NCBI RefSeq assembly: GCF_001412575.1
Contig: NZ_CP011834.1
Coordinates: 496,001-560,000 of the forward strand
Length of the DNA: 64,000 bases
From: Limnohabitans sp. 103DPR2
Lineage (GTDB): Bacteria; Pseudomonadota; Gammaproteobacteria; Burkholderiales; Burkholderiaceae_C
Direction: 5' to 3'
Shown here: piece by piece, positions 39,952 to 47,600 of the stretch
How positions within the stretch are numbered: the first letter of the stretch is position 1
How the letters are laid out: every line of letters starts with the position of its first letter
Program-made: the position numbers and the translations under genes
The notes under the pieces: model-generated
Seen by the model: the letters and a program-made list of their open reading frames with translations, nothing else
Database searches by the model: none
What the model was told of the DNA's origin: nothing

Positions 39952-40803
39952 ATGAATTCACAAGGCCACACCCTAGCCCGCGCAGTCATCGCCGACGATG
40001 AACGCTTGATGCGTGACCAACTGCGTACGCGGCTGGCGCAGGTTTGGCCCAGCTTGGAGATCGTTGCCGAGGCAAAGAATGGCTTAGAGGCCATCGAGGC
40101 GGTACGCGTACACCAGCCCGATGTGATTTTTTTAGACATTCGCATGCCTGGCTTGACGGGTGTGGAAGCCGCCAAAGAAATTGCACAACTCGATTTGGGT
40201 GACGATGCCTTGTTGCCCGAGATGGTCTTTATCACCGCCTACGATCAGTACGCCTTGGATGCGTTTGAGCAAGGCGCGGTGGACTATGTGCTCAAACCCG
40301 CCGAACCTGAGCGCTTGCGCGTCACTGCTGAACGTTTGCAAAAGCGCTTGATGCAAAGGGCCGGTGAAGGCTCCGACAGCGTGGCCACAGCTTCTAGCGT
40401 TGCGAATTCTGGTGGCGGCGCCTCTGTACAGCAATTGCTGCATGTGTTGTCGGCGCAACTCAAAGGTCAACCTGCGCAGTACTTGTCTTGGTTACAGGCC
40501 TCGGTTGGGCAAAGCATTCAAATGGTGGCCGTGGCGGATGTGCTGTTCTGTGTCAGCGACGACAAGTACACGCGCGTGCAAACCTTGAAACAAGAATTTT
40601 TGATTCGCAAGCCCATCAAAGAGCTGGTGGACGAACTCGACCCCAAGGTTTTTTGGCAAATTCACCGCAGTACCTTGGTCAATGTGAATGCCATTTCAGG
40701 CGTTCAGCGAGATGAGCGTGGTCGCCAAGAGGTGCTGATCAAAGGGCGCGCCGACAGACTGGCCGTCAGCCGAAGCGCGTCGCAGTTGTTCCGTGGAATG
40801 TAG
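39952..40803 (+). CDS. LytTR-family response regulator
   Basis: The 283-residue protein has a receiver domain with acidic residues in VIADDERLMRDQL, phosphoacceptor Asp62 in VIFLDIRMPGLTGVEA and FITAYDQYALDAFEQGAVDYVLKP. After a linker comes a LytTR DNA-binding domain at about residues 180-283 (ADVLFCVSDDKYTRVQT, LDPKVFWQIHRSTLVNVNAI). The family includes AlgR and LytR, which bind direct repeats. Targets are not evident from this window. Confidence 0.92.
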   Translation: MNSQGHTLARAVIADDERLMRDQLRTRLAQVWPSLEIVAEAKNGLEAIEAVRVHQPDVIFLDIRMPGLTGVEAAKEIAQLDLGDDALLPEMVFITAYDQYALDAFEQGAVDYVLKPAEPERLRVTAERLQKRLMQRAGEGSDSVATASSVANSGGGASVQQLLHVLSAQLKGQPAQYLSWLQASVGQSIQMVAVADVLFCVSDDKYTRVQTLKQEFLIRKPIKELVDELDPKVFWQIHRSTLVNVNAISGVQRDERGRQEVLIKGRADRLAVSRSASQLFRGM

Positions 40804-40938
40804 GCTGGTTTTGTTGCAGGAAGGCCATTTTGGCCAGCGAATGCGGGGCGCAGGGCCAGAAAATTCAGCCATGGCTTGGCGAAGTGCTTATCATTGGGCC
40901 TTGATCGACATGACAACAACGGATGCCTCTGTGAAATG

Positions 40939-42303
40939 ACTGATATGGGTGAGCAAAGCAATGTTTCAAATCCTGAATTTTTCTTCAGGACAGCAGACCG
41001 ATTGCAAATGGACAGCTGCCTCACAGCCCTGTCCAAAGAGGGTAAAAGTGTTGTCATTCACAGCCAGTCCAACGAGCTGTTGGACTACTACGGCGCATCG
41101 TTTTTACGGCGCCTTAAAAATGAGCTAACCACCAGTCAAATTGAAGTGTTCATGCCGGCCGATACCGAGGCCATGCTGCAGCGCTTTAACCAACTGCTAA
41201 GCGACATGTCCCTTACTGTGGCCACCAAAGCGCGTAGCGGCATGGTGCCCGACAAAGTCTGGGTGGTTCACGATGCCAGCGCATTGAGCGTTCATGAAGT
41301 TGAATTGCTAGGTCGTTTGATTCAGCAGTTTCCGGGTTCGGGCGTGAGTGCTGTTTTGATGTTTGCTTCAGAAACTGCGCCCAGCGAATCTTTGATACGC
41401 CAAAACAAACAGTTTGTATCTTGGGCCTTGGAAATGCCAACGGCTGAGCAAAAGTTGGCCACCATTCAGCAGGCGCGCAAACAAGGCAATGAAGAAGCGG
41501 CTGTCCAGTTCTTCAATCGTTTGGCCAAACGTGCCGTCAAAACCGATGTGCCTTCGGTGCGCGCCACAGAATCGGCTGCTGCTGCACAGGCGGCCAAGAT
41601 GCAAAAACCGGCCAATGCTTCCAAGCCTCCAAAGAAAAAATCTGGTCATGCGCTTTTGTGGACCCTGATTGTGATGGCCATGCTGGTCTTGTCTGTGGGT
41701 GTGGCCGCGTGGTTGAACCCCGAAGTGGCCACCAAAGTATGGGAGCAGGGCCAGCAGTTGATGGGCATGCAGGCCGAAGCGCCCAAGCCTGCTGAACTTC
41801 CACCCGGCTCGCCTGAAAAAGTCGAGCAAGTGATTGCCAAGGATGAGGCCAACAACCCCATGCCAGTGCCGGGTGCGCCGAGTGCTACAGGTGCGCCTGA
41901 AGTCGCCAAGGCAGCTGCAGCTGCCGAACCCGTGCCTGCGTCACCAGTCAAAGAAACTTTGGCTGACAAGGTGATCACAGAATTACCCGAGGCCGCAGTT
42001 CAGGGTCGCGCGTGGCTAAAAGGTCTGCCTGAAGACGGTTTTGTTTTAGAGCATCAAAGCTTTGCCAGCCTCAGAGAAGCACAAGCGGCCATCAAGGGCA
42101 AAGAGTGGTTGGCCAATGCGCGCATCGTGCCCCTGTTTGCCGATGGCAAGGACGAAGCGCGCTTTGCAGTTGTAACGGGACCTTTTAAATCCAAAGACCG
42201 CGCCAAAAACACCATCACACGTCTGGGCTTGTCGAGCGATGTGAGCATCAAGGCGGTGCCTTCTGCATTGGCACAAGCAGTGCCGAATAAATCTAAACCT
42301 TGA
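40939..42303 (+). CDS. DamX-like inner-membrane protein with SPOR-type C-terminus
   Basis: The 454-residue protein resembles DamX-type division proteins in layout: a cytoplasmic N-terminal domain of about 210 residues, a basic linker (KPPKKKSGHA), one transmembrane helix (LLWTLIVMAMLVLSVGVAAWL, around residue 235-255), a long alanine/proline-rich periplasmic linker, and a C-terminal segment (GFVLEHQSFASLREAQAAIKG...RFAVVTGPFKSKDRAKNTITRL) that looks like a SPOR peptidoglycan-binding domain. The N-terminal part resembles the C-terminal half of an ExeA/DamX ATPase but I see no Walker A motif. Start at ATG 40939 is tentative; ATG 40876 adds 21 residues. Confidence 0.7.
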   Translation, partial: TDMGEQSNVSNPEFFFRTADRLQMDSCLTALSKEGKSVVIHSQSNELLDYYGASFLRRLKNELTTSQIEVFMPADTEAMLQRFNQLLSDMSLTVATKARSGMVPDKVWVVHDASALSVHEVELLGRLIQQFPGSGVSAVLMFASETAPSESLIRQNKQFVSWALEMPTAEQKLATIQQARKQGNEEAAVQFFNRLAKRAVKTDVPSVRATESAAAAQAAKMQKPANASKPPKKKSGHALLWTLIVMAMLVLSVGVAAWLNPEVATKVWEQGQQLMGMQAEAPKPAELPPGSPEKVEQVIAKDEANNPMPVPGAPSATGAPEVAKAAAAAEPVPASPVKETLADKVITELPEAAVQGRAWLKGLPEDGFVLEHQSFASLREAQAAIKGKEWLANARIVPLFADGKDEARFAVVTGPFKSKDRAKNTITRLGLSSDVSIKAVPSALAQAVPNKSKP

Positions 42304-42306
42304 TGC

Positions 42307-42717
42307 TCATTTGGCGCGGCTTTGCGCCAAAGCGCCATAAGGACAAAAGCCCGGTTTAGGGCCCACCTGTGGGTGCGTACGGCACGTGGTGGGTCGCTTG
42401 GCGTAGACGGTGCAATGCCGCTCTTTGGCATCTAAAAACTGGCAATCGCCACTGCTGCGACGCGCCAAGGTGAAGATGCTGTTCTTGAAATTGAAGTGAT
42501 CAATGAAGCCTGCCTTCATGAGGCGCTTGGCAATTTGCTTGGGCTCTTCGTGCTCGGCTTCAAACGGGTCCACCAATTCCAAACGAATGAGGTCGGCCAT
42601 TTTGACTTCAACGGGCATGGTGCAACAGTTGGCGGCGCACGAGTCGCACATACCGGGTTTGTAACGGGTCCAACTGTCGAGACGGTCGACGTCGACGATG
42701 CTTGTAGGTGATCTCAT
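42307..42717 (-). CDS. YkgJ-family cysteine-cluster protein
   Basis: The 136-residue protein has the CxxCxxxCC motif (CDSCAANCC, near residues 23-31) and the later cysteines in GDCQFLDAKERHCTVYAKRPTTCRTHP, the layout of the YkgJ/UPF0153 family predicted to bind zinc or an Fe-S cluster. No function is established. Start at 42717 (MRSPTSIVDVDRLDSWTRYKPGM) is preferred to 42765. It converges on the DamX-like gene, with the stops 4 bases apart; an 8-bp hairpin TTTGGCGC/GCGCCAAA at 42310-42331 overlaps its 3' end. Confidence 0.82.
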   Translation of the reverse strand: MRSPTSIVDVDRLDSWTRYKPGMCDSCAANCCTMPVEVKMADLIRLELVDPFEAEHEEPKQIAKRLMKAGFIDHFNFKNSIFTLARRSSGDCQFLDAKERHCTVYAKRPTTCRTHPQVGPKPGFCPYGALAQSRAK

Positions 42718-42935
42718 TTGAAAAACTGTTTGTCTTGATGATGGAGTATGACGGCATTGGCGCAAGCATGTGCATTGTCATTCAATGACCTAGTTCTTTA
42801 GTTCAATTCGGCTGCTAAAAGCTGGCTAGATAAGTAAAAACCTTAATCCCATCAAAAATAGAAAGGCGTAGAAATATGTTTCGCGTCTTCAACATTGCGC
42901 TCATTGATTATTTTCACCAAGCAAAGGAACTTGTC

Positions 42936-43547
42936 ATGACCGTCATCTCACGCAGAATCATCGTCCCAGCCCAAGGCAAAGCCGAAGCGGCCTTGGCGCA
43001 AGCCAAAAGCCTAGCGGAACAAGCCACTCATGCAGGAACCAAAACCAGATTGTTCAAAGTCATCATGGGCGAGGACGCTGGCAACCTTGAAATGTTTGTT
43101 CGATTTGAAAACTTCCAAGAGGGCATTAATGGCTTTCAAACTTTGGCAGCTTCGGCAGGCGTCAATTCTGCGCGCGCGCAATTAGAGGGCGGTAATGTTC
43201 AGTCAATATCGGGCCCGTATGTTTACAGAACAGTGTTTGGTGAGCCTACAGCGCAGCCCGTTTTGGTTCAACGTCAATATCAAATTTCACGGGCCAATTT
43301 GCAAGCCGCCATTGCCATGCTGCCTGATGCCAAGGCCGCATTCAGTGCAGGTACGGGTATGACTGCTGTTGTTCCTGTTTTTGCGCCGGAAATGGACAGG
43401 CTGGCCATCAATTACTACATGGACTCTTTGCAGGTGCTCGGCAAAGAGTTGGATGAGAATGCCATGTCGACAGCGTTCCAAAATGTGGTGGCCAAAGCCG
43501 CGCAATTGGGAACCTTGATATCGGGTCGCGTTTTGGTTGTGGTTTAG
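42936..43547 (+). CDS. Hypothetical protein with two similar halves
   Basis: I do not recognise a named family. The 203-residue product has two parts that look related: residues about 1-90 (TVISRRIIVPAQGKAEAALAQAKSL...LEMFVRFENFQEGI) and about 107-195 (VLVQRQYQISRANLQAAIAMLPDAK...LAINYYMDSLQVLG). Each starts with a strand, then a helix, then strands, like ferredoxin-like dimeric alpha-beta (NIPSNAP/ABM-type) domains. ATG at 42936 with AAAGGA upstream is preferred; ATG 42876 adds 20 residues of unclear value. The 218 bases before it show nothing recognisable. Confidence 0.65.
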   Translation: MTVISRRIIVPAQGKAEAALAQAKSLAEQATHAGTKTRLFKVIMGEDAGNLEMFVRFENFQEGINGFQTLAASAGVNSARAQLEGGNVQSISGPYVYRTVFGEPTAQPVLVQRQYQISRANLQAAIAMLPDAKAAFSAGTGMTAVVPVFAPEMDRLAINYYMDSLQVLGKELDENAMSTAFQNVVAKAAQLGTLISGRVLVVV

Positions 43548-43581
43548 GTTCAATCAGTCGAGCATTTGAATGATCCTCATG

Positions 43582-43612
43582 CCTAGCGCTAACGCCTTTG
43601 GTGGGCGCTAGG
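43582..43612 (+). terminator. Hairpin after the two-domain hypothetical gene
   Basis: Arms CCTAGCGC and GCGCTAGG form an 8-bp stem around a 15-base loop, 34 bases after the stop codon. No clear T-run follows, so termination is likely only partial. Confidence 0.4.
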
Positions 43613-43650
43613 AACAATCTGTTTGGCATTTGAGCTTGCCCATTATTTGA

Positions 43651-43705
43651 TTTAAGTATACAGCCAAGGAATTTAAATATACAGTAGATTATTTTAAGTA
43701 TCAGG
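43651..43705. repeat. Three direct repeats with exact 21-bp period
   Basis: TTTAAGTATACAG (from 43651), TTTAAATATACAG (from 43672) and TTTAAGTATCAGG (from 43693) are spaced by exactly 21 bases, two helical turns. The third overlaps the ribosome-binding site AGGTGA of the following gene. Such phased repeats are typical operator arrays for a DNA-binding protein; the adjacent gene encodes a helix-turn-helix-like N-terminus and may bind here. The copies also contain TATACA, which could serve as a -10 element. Confidence 0.7.
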
Positions 43706-43713
43706 TGAACGCT

Positions 43714-44739
43714 ATGGCAAAGCCCTCGAGATTCAATCACCTCACCCAAAATGTCACCCGTGATGTGCTCGCTCACCCCAAGGATCTAACGAAGTTTTAC
43801 TCAGAAACCGAGAACATTACACGTGCGGCCGCGGCGCGATACGTACTTCAGTTGGAGCGAGAAGGTTGGATCGCTAGAAGTGGATCCGCTACGCGACCTA
43901 TTTTTAGTCCTGGCTACAAACGACGCGTTTCACAACTTTATGCGCTGAAAGATCTTGAAGAGGATGTGATTTGGACACGCGATTTCAGACCCTACTTCAA
44001 TCTGAAAGCTAACGTCACCAACATCGCTGCACATGGTTTTACGGAAATGGTCAACAATGCAATCGACCATTCTTCTGGATCGTCGGTATTTGTTGCAGCT
44101 TCTCAAACAGAACAATCAATCACGATGGTGGTAGCTGACGATGGCATTGGGATTTTTGAAAAAATTTCAACTGCATTGAATTTGGCAGATAAGCGACAAG
44201 CACTTTTCGAACTTTCAAAAGGAAAGTTCACGACTGATCCAAGTAAGCACAGCGGCGAGGGCGTCTTTTTTACGTCGCGAATGTTTGACAATTTTGAAAT
44301 TGAGGCAAATGGTCTGCAGTTTAGTCATGATGAAAAACATGACTTTCTGATGGAAGAGCTTAGACCCTTTGTAAATGGGACTGTGGTGTTCATGCGTATC
44401 GGCTTGGACAGCAAGCGCACTACAAGCGATGTCTTTAATCAGTTTATGAATGCACCCGAGGACTTTGACTTTTCCAAAACTATCGTCCCCATGAAGTTGG
44501 CGCGTTTAGGAGATGAGCAACTTATTTCTCGTTCACAAGCAAAAAGATTGATTGCTAGATTTGATCGATTTAAGAAAGTTATTCTTGACTTTAAAAGTGT
44601 GAATGAAATTGGACAAGCTTTTGCAGATGAATTGTTTCGCGTCTACGCAAATGAACATCCACAAGTAGAACTGACGCCAGTCAACATGAGTGATCAAGTT
44701 GAAAAAATGTGGCTGCGTGCAGTTGCACCACGCGCTTGA
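43714..44739 (+). CDS. HTH-GHKL ATPase-STAS-like (DUF4325) protein
   Basis: The 341-residue protein combines three modules. Residues about 1-70 look like a winged helix-turn-helix (ENITRAAAARYVLQLEREGWI, then a basic wing). Residues about 95-235 are a GHKL ATPase: N-box HGFTEMVNNAIDH, G1 box VADDGIGIFEKI, and a G2-like SKHSGEGVFFTSRMFD. Residues about 268-335 match the STAS-like DUF4325 core (VILDFKSVNEIGQAFADELFRVY). No transmembrane span or His phosphoacceptor is evident, so it is not a classical kinase; RsbW/SpoIIAB-like partner switching inside one chain is an inference. Base composition is AT-richer than its neighbours. ATG 43714 is chosen because AGGTGA precedes it by 6 bases. Confidence 0.8.
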   Translation: MAKPSRFNHLTQNVTRDVLAHPKDLTKFYSETENITRAAAARYVLQLEREGWIARSGSATRPIFSPGYKRRVSQLYALKDLEEDVIWTRDFRPYFNLKANVTNIAAHGFTEMVNNAIDHSSGSSVFVAASQTEQSITMVVADDGIGIFEKISTALNLADKRQALFELSKGKFTTDPSKHSGEGVFFTSRMFDNFEIEANGLQFSHDEKHDFLMEELRPFVNGTVVFMRIGLDSKRTTSDVFNQFMNAPEDFDFSKTIVPMKLARLGDEQLISRSQAKRLIARFDRFKKVILDFKSVNEIGQAFADELFRVYANEHPQVELTPVNMSDQVEKMWLRAVAPRA

Positions 44740-44760
44740 ACAAACCGTCAGAAAACAGAA

Positions 44761-44790
44761 AACCCCAGCAACATTTCTATTGCTGGGGTT
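44761..44790 (-). terminator. Terminator of tRNA-Phe
   Basis: A perfect 11-bp stem AACCCCAGCAA/TTGCTGGGGTT with an 8-base loop. On the minus strand it is followed by TTTTCTGTTTTC, so it ends the tRNA-Phe transcript; it may also slow transcription coming from the GHKL gene. Confidence 0.8.
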
Positions 44791-44795
44791 TGGAT

Positions 44796-44871
44796 TGGTG
44801 GCCTGGGACGGAATCGAACCATCGACACGCGGATTTTCAATCCGCTGCTCTACCAACTGAGCTACCGGGCC
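44796..44871 (-). tRNA. tRNA-Phe (GAA), with an acceptor-stem mismatch
   Basis: A 76-base cloverleaf with anticodon loop TTGAAAA giving GAA, D-arm GCTC/GAGC, T-arm GATGG/CCGTC and encoded CCA. The acceptor 5' strand GGCCCGG faces CCAGGCC, so position 5 (C) and position 68 (A) do not pair. All other stems are intact. Confidence 0.93.
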
Positions 44872-44962
44872 TCACAGAAGCGGGATTATAGCATCAGAAA
44901 ATGAGGCTTTTTAGGGGAAATTAGGGGGCACCCCCACAGGCGGGTGGTGATAAGGTCAGACG

Positions 44963-46201
44963 GTGAATATCATTTCAACCCATCCAGCCCATGCGGATCT
45001 GATCGATTCGTCCTACGCCGCCCGCCGCCTCTTCATCACTTTGCTGCTCATGACCCTGGGGGGTAGCAGCATGTACGTGGTGTCGGTGGTACTGCCTGAA
45101 GTCCAAAAAGAGTTTGGCATTTCGCGCGCCGATGCGTCTTTGCCCTACACCTTGATGATGTTGGGCTTTGGTGCAGGCGGTTTGGCCATGGGCAAGTTGG
45201 CCGACAAGTGGGGTGTGCATGTGGCGCTTTGGATTGGCGCTGTGGGGGTGGGCAGTGGTTTTGTGTTGGCCGGTTTGTCGCCCAACATTTGGCTGTTTGC
45301 TTTAGCGCATGGTGTGCTGATGGGGGTGTTCGGCAGCTCGTCGACTTTTGCCCCATTGTTGGCCGATACCTCCATGTGGTGGGACAAGCGGCGCGGCATT
45401 GCAGTGGCGGTGTGTGCCAGTGGCAACTATGTAGCCGGGAGCATTTGGCCAGCCTTGGCGCAACAAGGTGTGGAAGCTTTGGGCTGGCGCGAAACCTATG
45501 TGTGGATTGGGGTGGTGTGCGGCTTGGGCATGTTGGCCTTGTCTTTTTTCATGCGGCAACGCCCGCCTCTCATGGCCACCTCCGCACCTGGCAGTGTGCA
45601 GCAGTTGGCTTCAGAAAAACCGTTTGGCTTGTCGATCAACACAGCGCATGCCTTGTTGTGTGTTGCAGGTGTGGCTTGTTGTGTGGCCATGGCCATGCCG
45701 CAGGTTCACATCGTGGCGTATTGCACCGACCTCGGCTTTGGTGCGGCGCGTGGCTCCGAAATGTTGTCGCTGATGTTGGCCTGTGGCATTGTGAGCCGCT
45801 TGGTCTCAGGTGTCATTTGCGATCGCATTGGCGGGCTGCGCACTTTGGTGTTGGGCTCGGTGCTGCAAGGCGTGGCGCTGCTGATGTTCTTGCCATTTGA
45901 TGGCATGGTGTCGCTGTATGTGATTTCTGCCTTGTTTGGTTTGTTTCAAGGCGGCATCGTGCCTTCTTACGCCATCATCGTGCGCGAGTATTTTCCTGCG
46001 CAAAAGGTGGGCGTGTTGGTGGGGGCCGTCATCATGGCCACCATGATTGGCATGGCGCTAGGCGGGTGGATGTCGGGCAAGGTGTTTGACTTAACCGGCT
46101 CGTATCACGCGGCATTTATCAACGGCGTACTTTGGAATGCTTTGAACTTGAGCATTGCCGTGTTTTTGTTGTGGCGAACGCAGATCAAAAAAAAGGCGTA
46201 A
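44963..46201 (+). CDS. Major facilitator superfamily transporter
   Basis: The 412-residue protein has about twelve hydrophobic spans and the MFS loop 2-3 motif GKLADKWGVHVALWIG. The region VVLPEVQKEFGISRADASLPYTL in loop 1 resembles oxalate/formate-antiporter-like or monocarboxylate-type MFS members. The substrate cannot be read from the sequence. The start is GTG at 44963 with AAGG upstream. It overlaps a hairpin at its stop codon and converges on the carbonic anhydrase gene. Confidence 0.88.
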   Translation: MNIISTHPAHADLIDSSYAARRLFITLLLMTLGGSSMYVVSVVLPEVQKEFGISRADASLPYTLMMLGFGAGGLAMGKLADKWGVHVALWIGAVGVGSGFVLAGLSPNIWLFALAHGVLMGVFGSSSTFAPLLADTSMWWDKRRGIAVAVCASGNYVAGSIWPALAQQGVEALGWRETYVWIGVVCGLGMLALSFFMRQRPPLMATSAPGSVQQLASEKPFGLSINTAHALLCVAGVACCVAMAMPQVHIVAYCTDLGFGAARGSEMLSLMLACGIVSRLVSGVICDRIGGLRTLVLGSVLQGVALLMFLPFDGMVSLYVISALFGLFQGGIVPSYAIIVREYFPAQKVGVLVGAVIMATMIGMALGGWMSGKVFDLTGSYHAAFINGVLWNALNLSIAVFLLWRTQIKKKA

Positions 46202-46220
46202 CTCCTTAGAGTTACGCCTT
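46193..46220 (-). terminator. Convergent terminator between MFS gene and carbonic anhydrase
   Basis: A perfect 12-bp stem AAGGCGTAACTC/GAGTTACGCCTT with loop CTTA. On the minus strand it runs into eight T, so it terminates the carbonic anhydrase transcript. The MFS stop codon lies inside the stem. Confidence 0.88.
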
Positions 46221-46240
46221 AATGGCACTCTCAAACGAAA

Positions 46241-47536
46241 TCAGTTGGTGTAGATGGGGCGGCCGTTGGCGGGTTGCACAGGGCGCGCATTCATCTTGAA
46301 GGGGAAGTCGCTCACTTGCTCTTTGGCAATGTTGACTTGCGTCTTCAAAATAAAGAACTTCACTTTTTCGGTACATGGCGGTGTTGTCAAAGAACCGTCG
46401 TAGTGGAAGAAGTCCATTTCTTTGGGCAACAAATTGGCGGGGTTGAACATCACGCCATCTGGCACCACTTCGGGACCTTCTTTTTTGGGGGCATGCGTCC
46501 ACAAAGTTTTGATGCCTGGGTTTTCATTGCCTTCGCGCAACATCACAGCCAGCACCGCCAATTCGCCTTCTGTGTTTTTATGCACAAAGTGAACCACCAT
46601 GGCAGAAGGTTTGCCATCAATGTGTTCTTCGCTGGGGCGATGGAAGTGGAACTGCAACAAGTCATAGGGCTTGCCATCGATGCGAATTTTGGAGCCGGCA
46701 GGCACATTCACTTGAATGGTGTGGCCGTTGTTCACGATCTTCAATTGACCTTGCTTGTAATCAGGTGCAACGCTGAAGCGAACTTTTTCAAACGGACCCT
46801 TGATGTTCAAAGGAGCTTGTGACTTGCCTTTGCCGCAAGTTGGGAATTCTTTGCCCCAGTTTTCTGGGCCCATCGCACCTTCGTAATCCCAGTGGACGGC
46901 GTGTGTATCAGCTGGGCCGTGGGCGTCTTTTTTGTCGCCTTTTTTATCGTCTTTGCCATGCGCGTCTTTGGCCGCTGGGGCTGCGTGAGCATCTTTGGCG
47001 GCAGATGCGCCATGTGCATCAGCTTTGCCAGCAGGTGCTTCAGGCGCACACTCCGACATCACTTTGACTTTTTCGCCAGCAGCTGCCAATGCGTTTTGCG
47101 CAGCGCAAATCACTTTTTGCTGTGCTTTCCAGTCGGTCATTTCCAAGGCTTTTTGGAAGGCCTCGACGGTGGCGGGATCTTTGGTGCCATTGGTGAGCAA
47201 ACGCACACCGGCCAATCCCAACTGACGTTCGGGGGACAAGCCTTTTTTCTCTTTGGCGTATGCGGCCTCAAGGTCTTTGAGCACGGTGCCTGTAGAGAAG
47301 GCGGCTTTGACGGCTTCCAACTCTTGCGCTTTGGTCATCAAAGGCGGCAGCATTTCTTTGCTGGCAGCCAGTTCTTCCTCAGAGGCTTCGGCTTTTTTGT
47401 CGGCCTCTTCCACTTTTTGGGTCAGCTCCTCAACTTGGGCAGAGACCGCCGCGACGGACTTCTTCTGCGTCCAGCCAAAGTAGCCCGCACCCGCAGTCGA
47501 GATGGCTAGCAAAATGATGGCAATGATTTTGAACAT
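46241..47536 (-). CDS. Alpha-type carbonic anhydrase with membrane anchor and coiled-coil extension
   Basis: The C-terminal part (about residues 213-431) is an alpha-carbonic anhydrase, which hydrates CO2 in the periplasm: WDYEGAMGPENWGKEFPTCG, zinc ligands His297, His299 and His316 in LLQFHFHRPSEEH and MVVHFVHK, and SLTTPPCTEKV; the two cysteines that form the usual disulfide are present. The N-terminus is unusual: a membrane anchor or uncleaved signal (IIAIILLAISTAGAGYFGW), a charged coiled coil (about 30-75), a helical segment, and a linker with repeated KDAHG-like units rich in His, Lys and Asp (about 165-215). Total length 431 is nearly twice the family norm. Confidence 0.93.
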   Translation of the reverse strand: MFKIIAIILLAISTAGAGYFGWTQKKSVAAVSAQVEELTQKVEEADKKAEASEEELAASKEMLPPLMTKAQELEAVKAAFSTGTVLKDLEAAYAKEKKGLSPERQLGLAGVRLLTNGTKDPATVEAFQKALEMTDWKAQQKVICAAQNALAAAGEKVKVMSECAPEAPAGKADAHGASAAKDAHAAPAAKDAHGKDDKKGDKKDAHGPADTHAVHWDYEGAMGPENWGKEFPTCGKGKSQAPLNIKGPFEKVRFSVAPDYKQGQLKIVNNGHTIQVNVPAGSKIRIDGKPYDLLQFHFHRPSEEHIDGKPSAMVVHFVHKNTEGELAVLAVMLREGNENPGIKTLWTHAPKKEGPEVVPDGVMFNPANLLPKEMDFFHYDGSLTTPPCTEKVKFFILKTQVNIAKEQVSDFPFKMNARPVQPANGRPIYTN

Positions 47537-47600
47537 GGTCTTTTCCAGAATTTAATTTCCGTGCTTAGGCAGATTCGGCACTAGGCTTGAAAACTTGAAT

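Noticed and set aside
42310..42331. Hairpin at the DamX-like/YkgJ convergence as a bidirectional terminator
   Set aside because: The stem is good but neither strand has a T-run, and it lies within the YkgJ-type coding sequence.
43651..43705. The 21-bp direct repeats as a CRISPR array
   Set aside because: Only three short, imperfect units with 8-base gaps and no cas genes; an operator array fits better.
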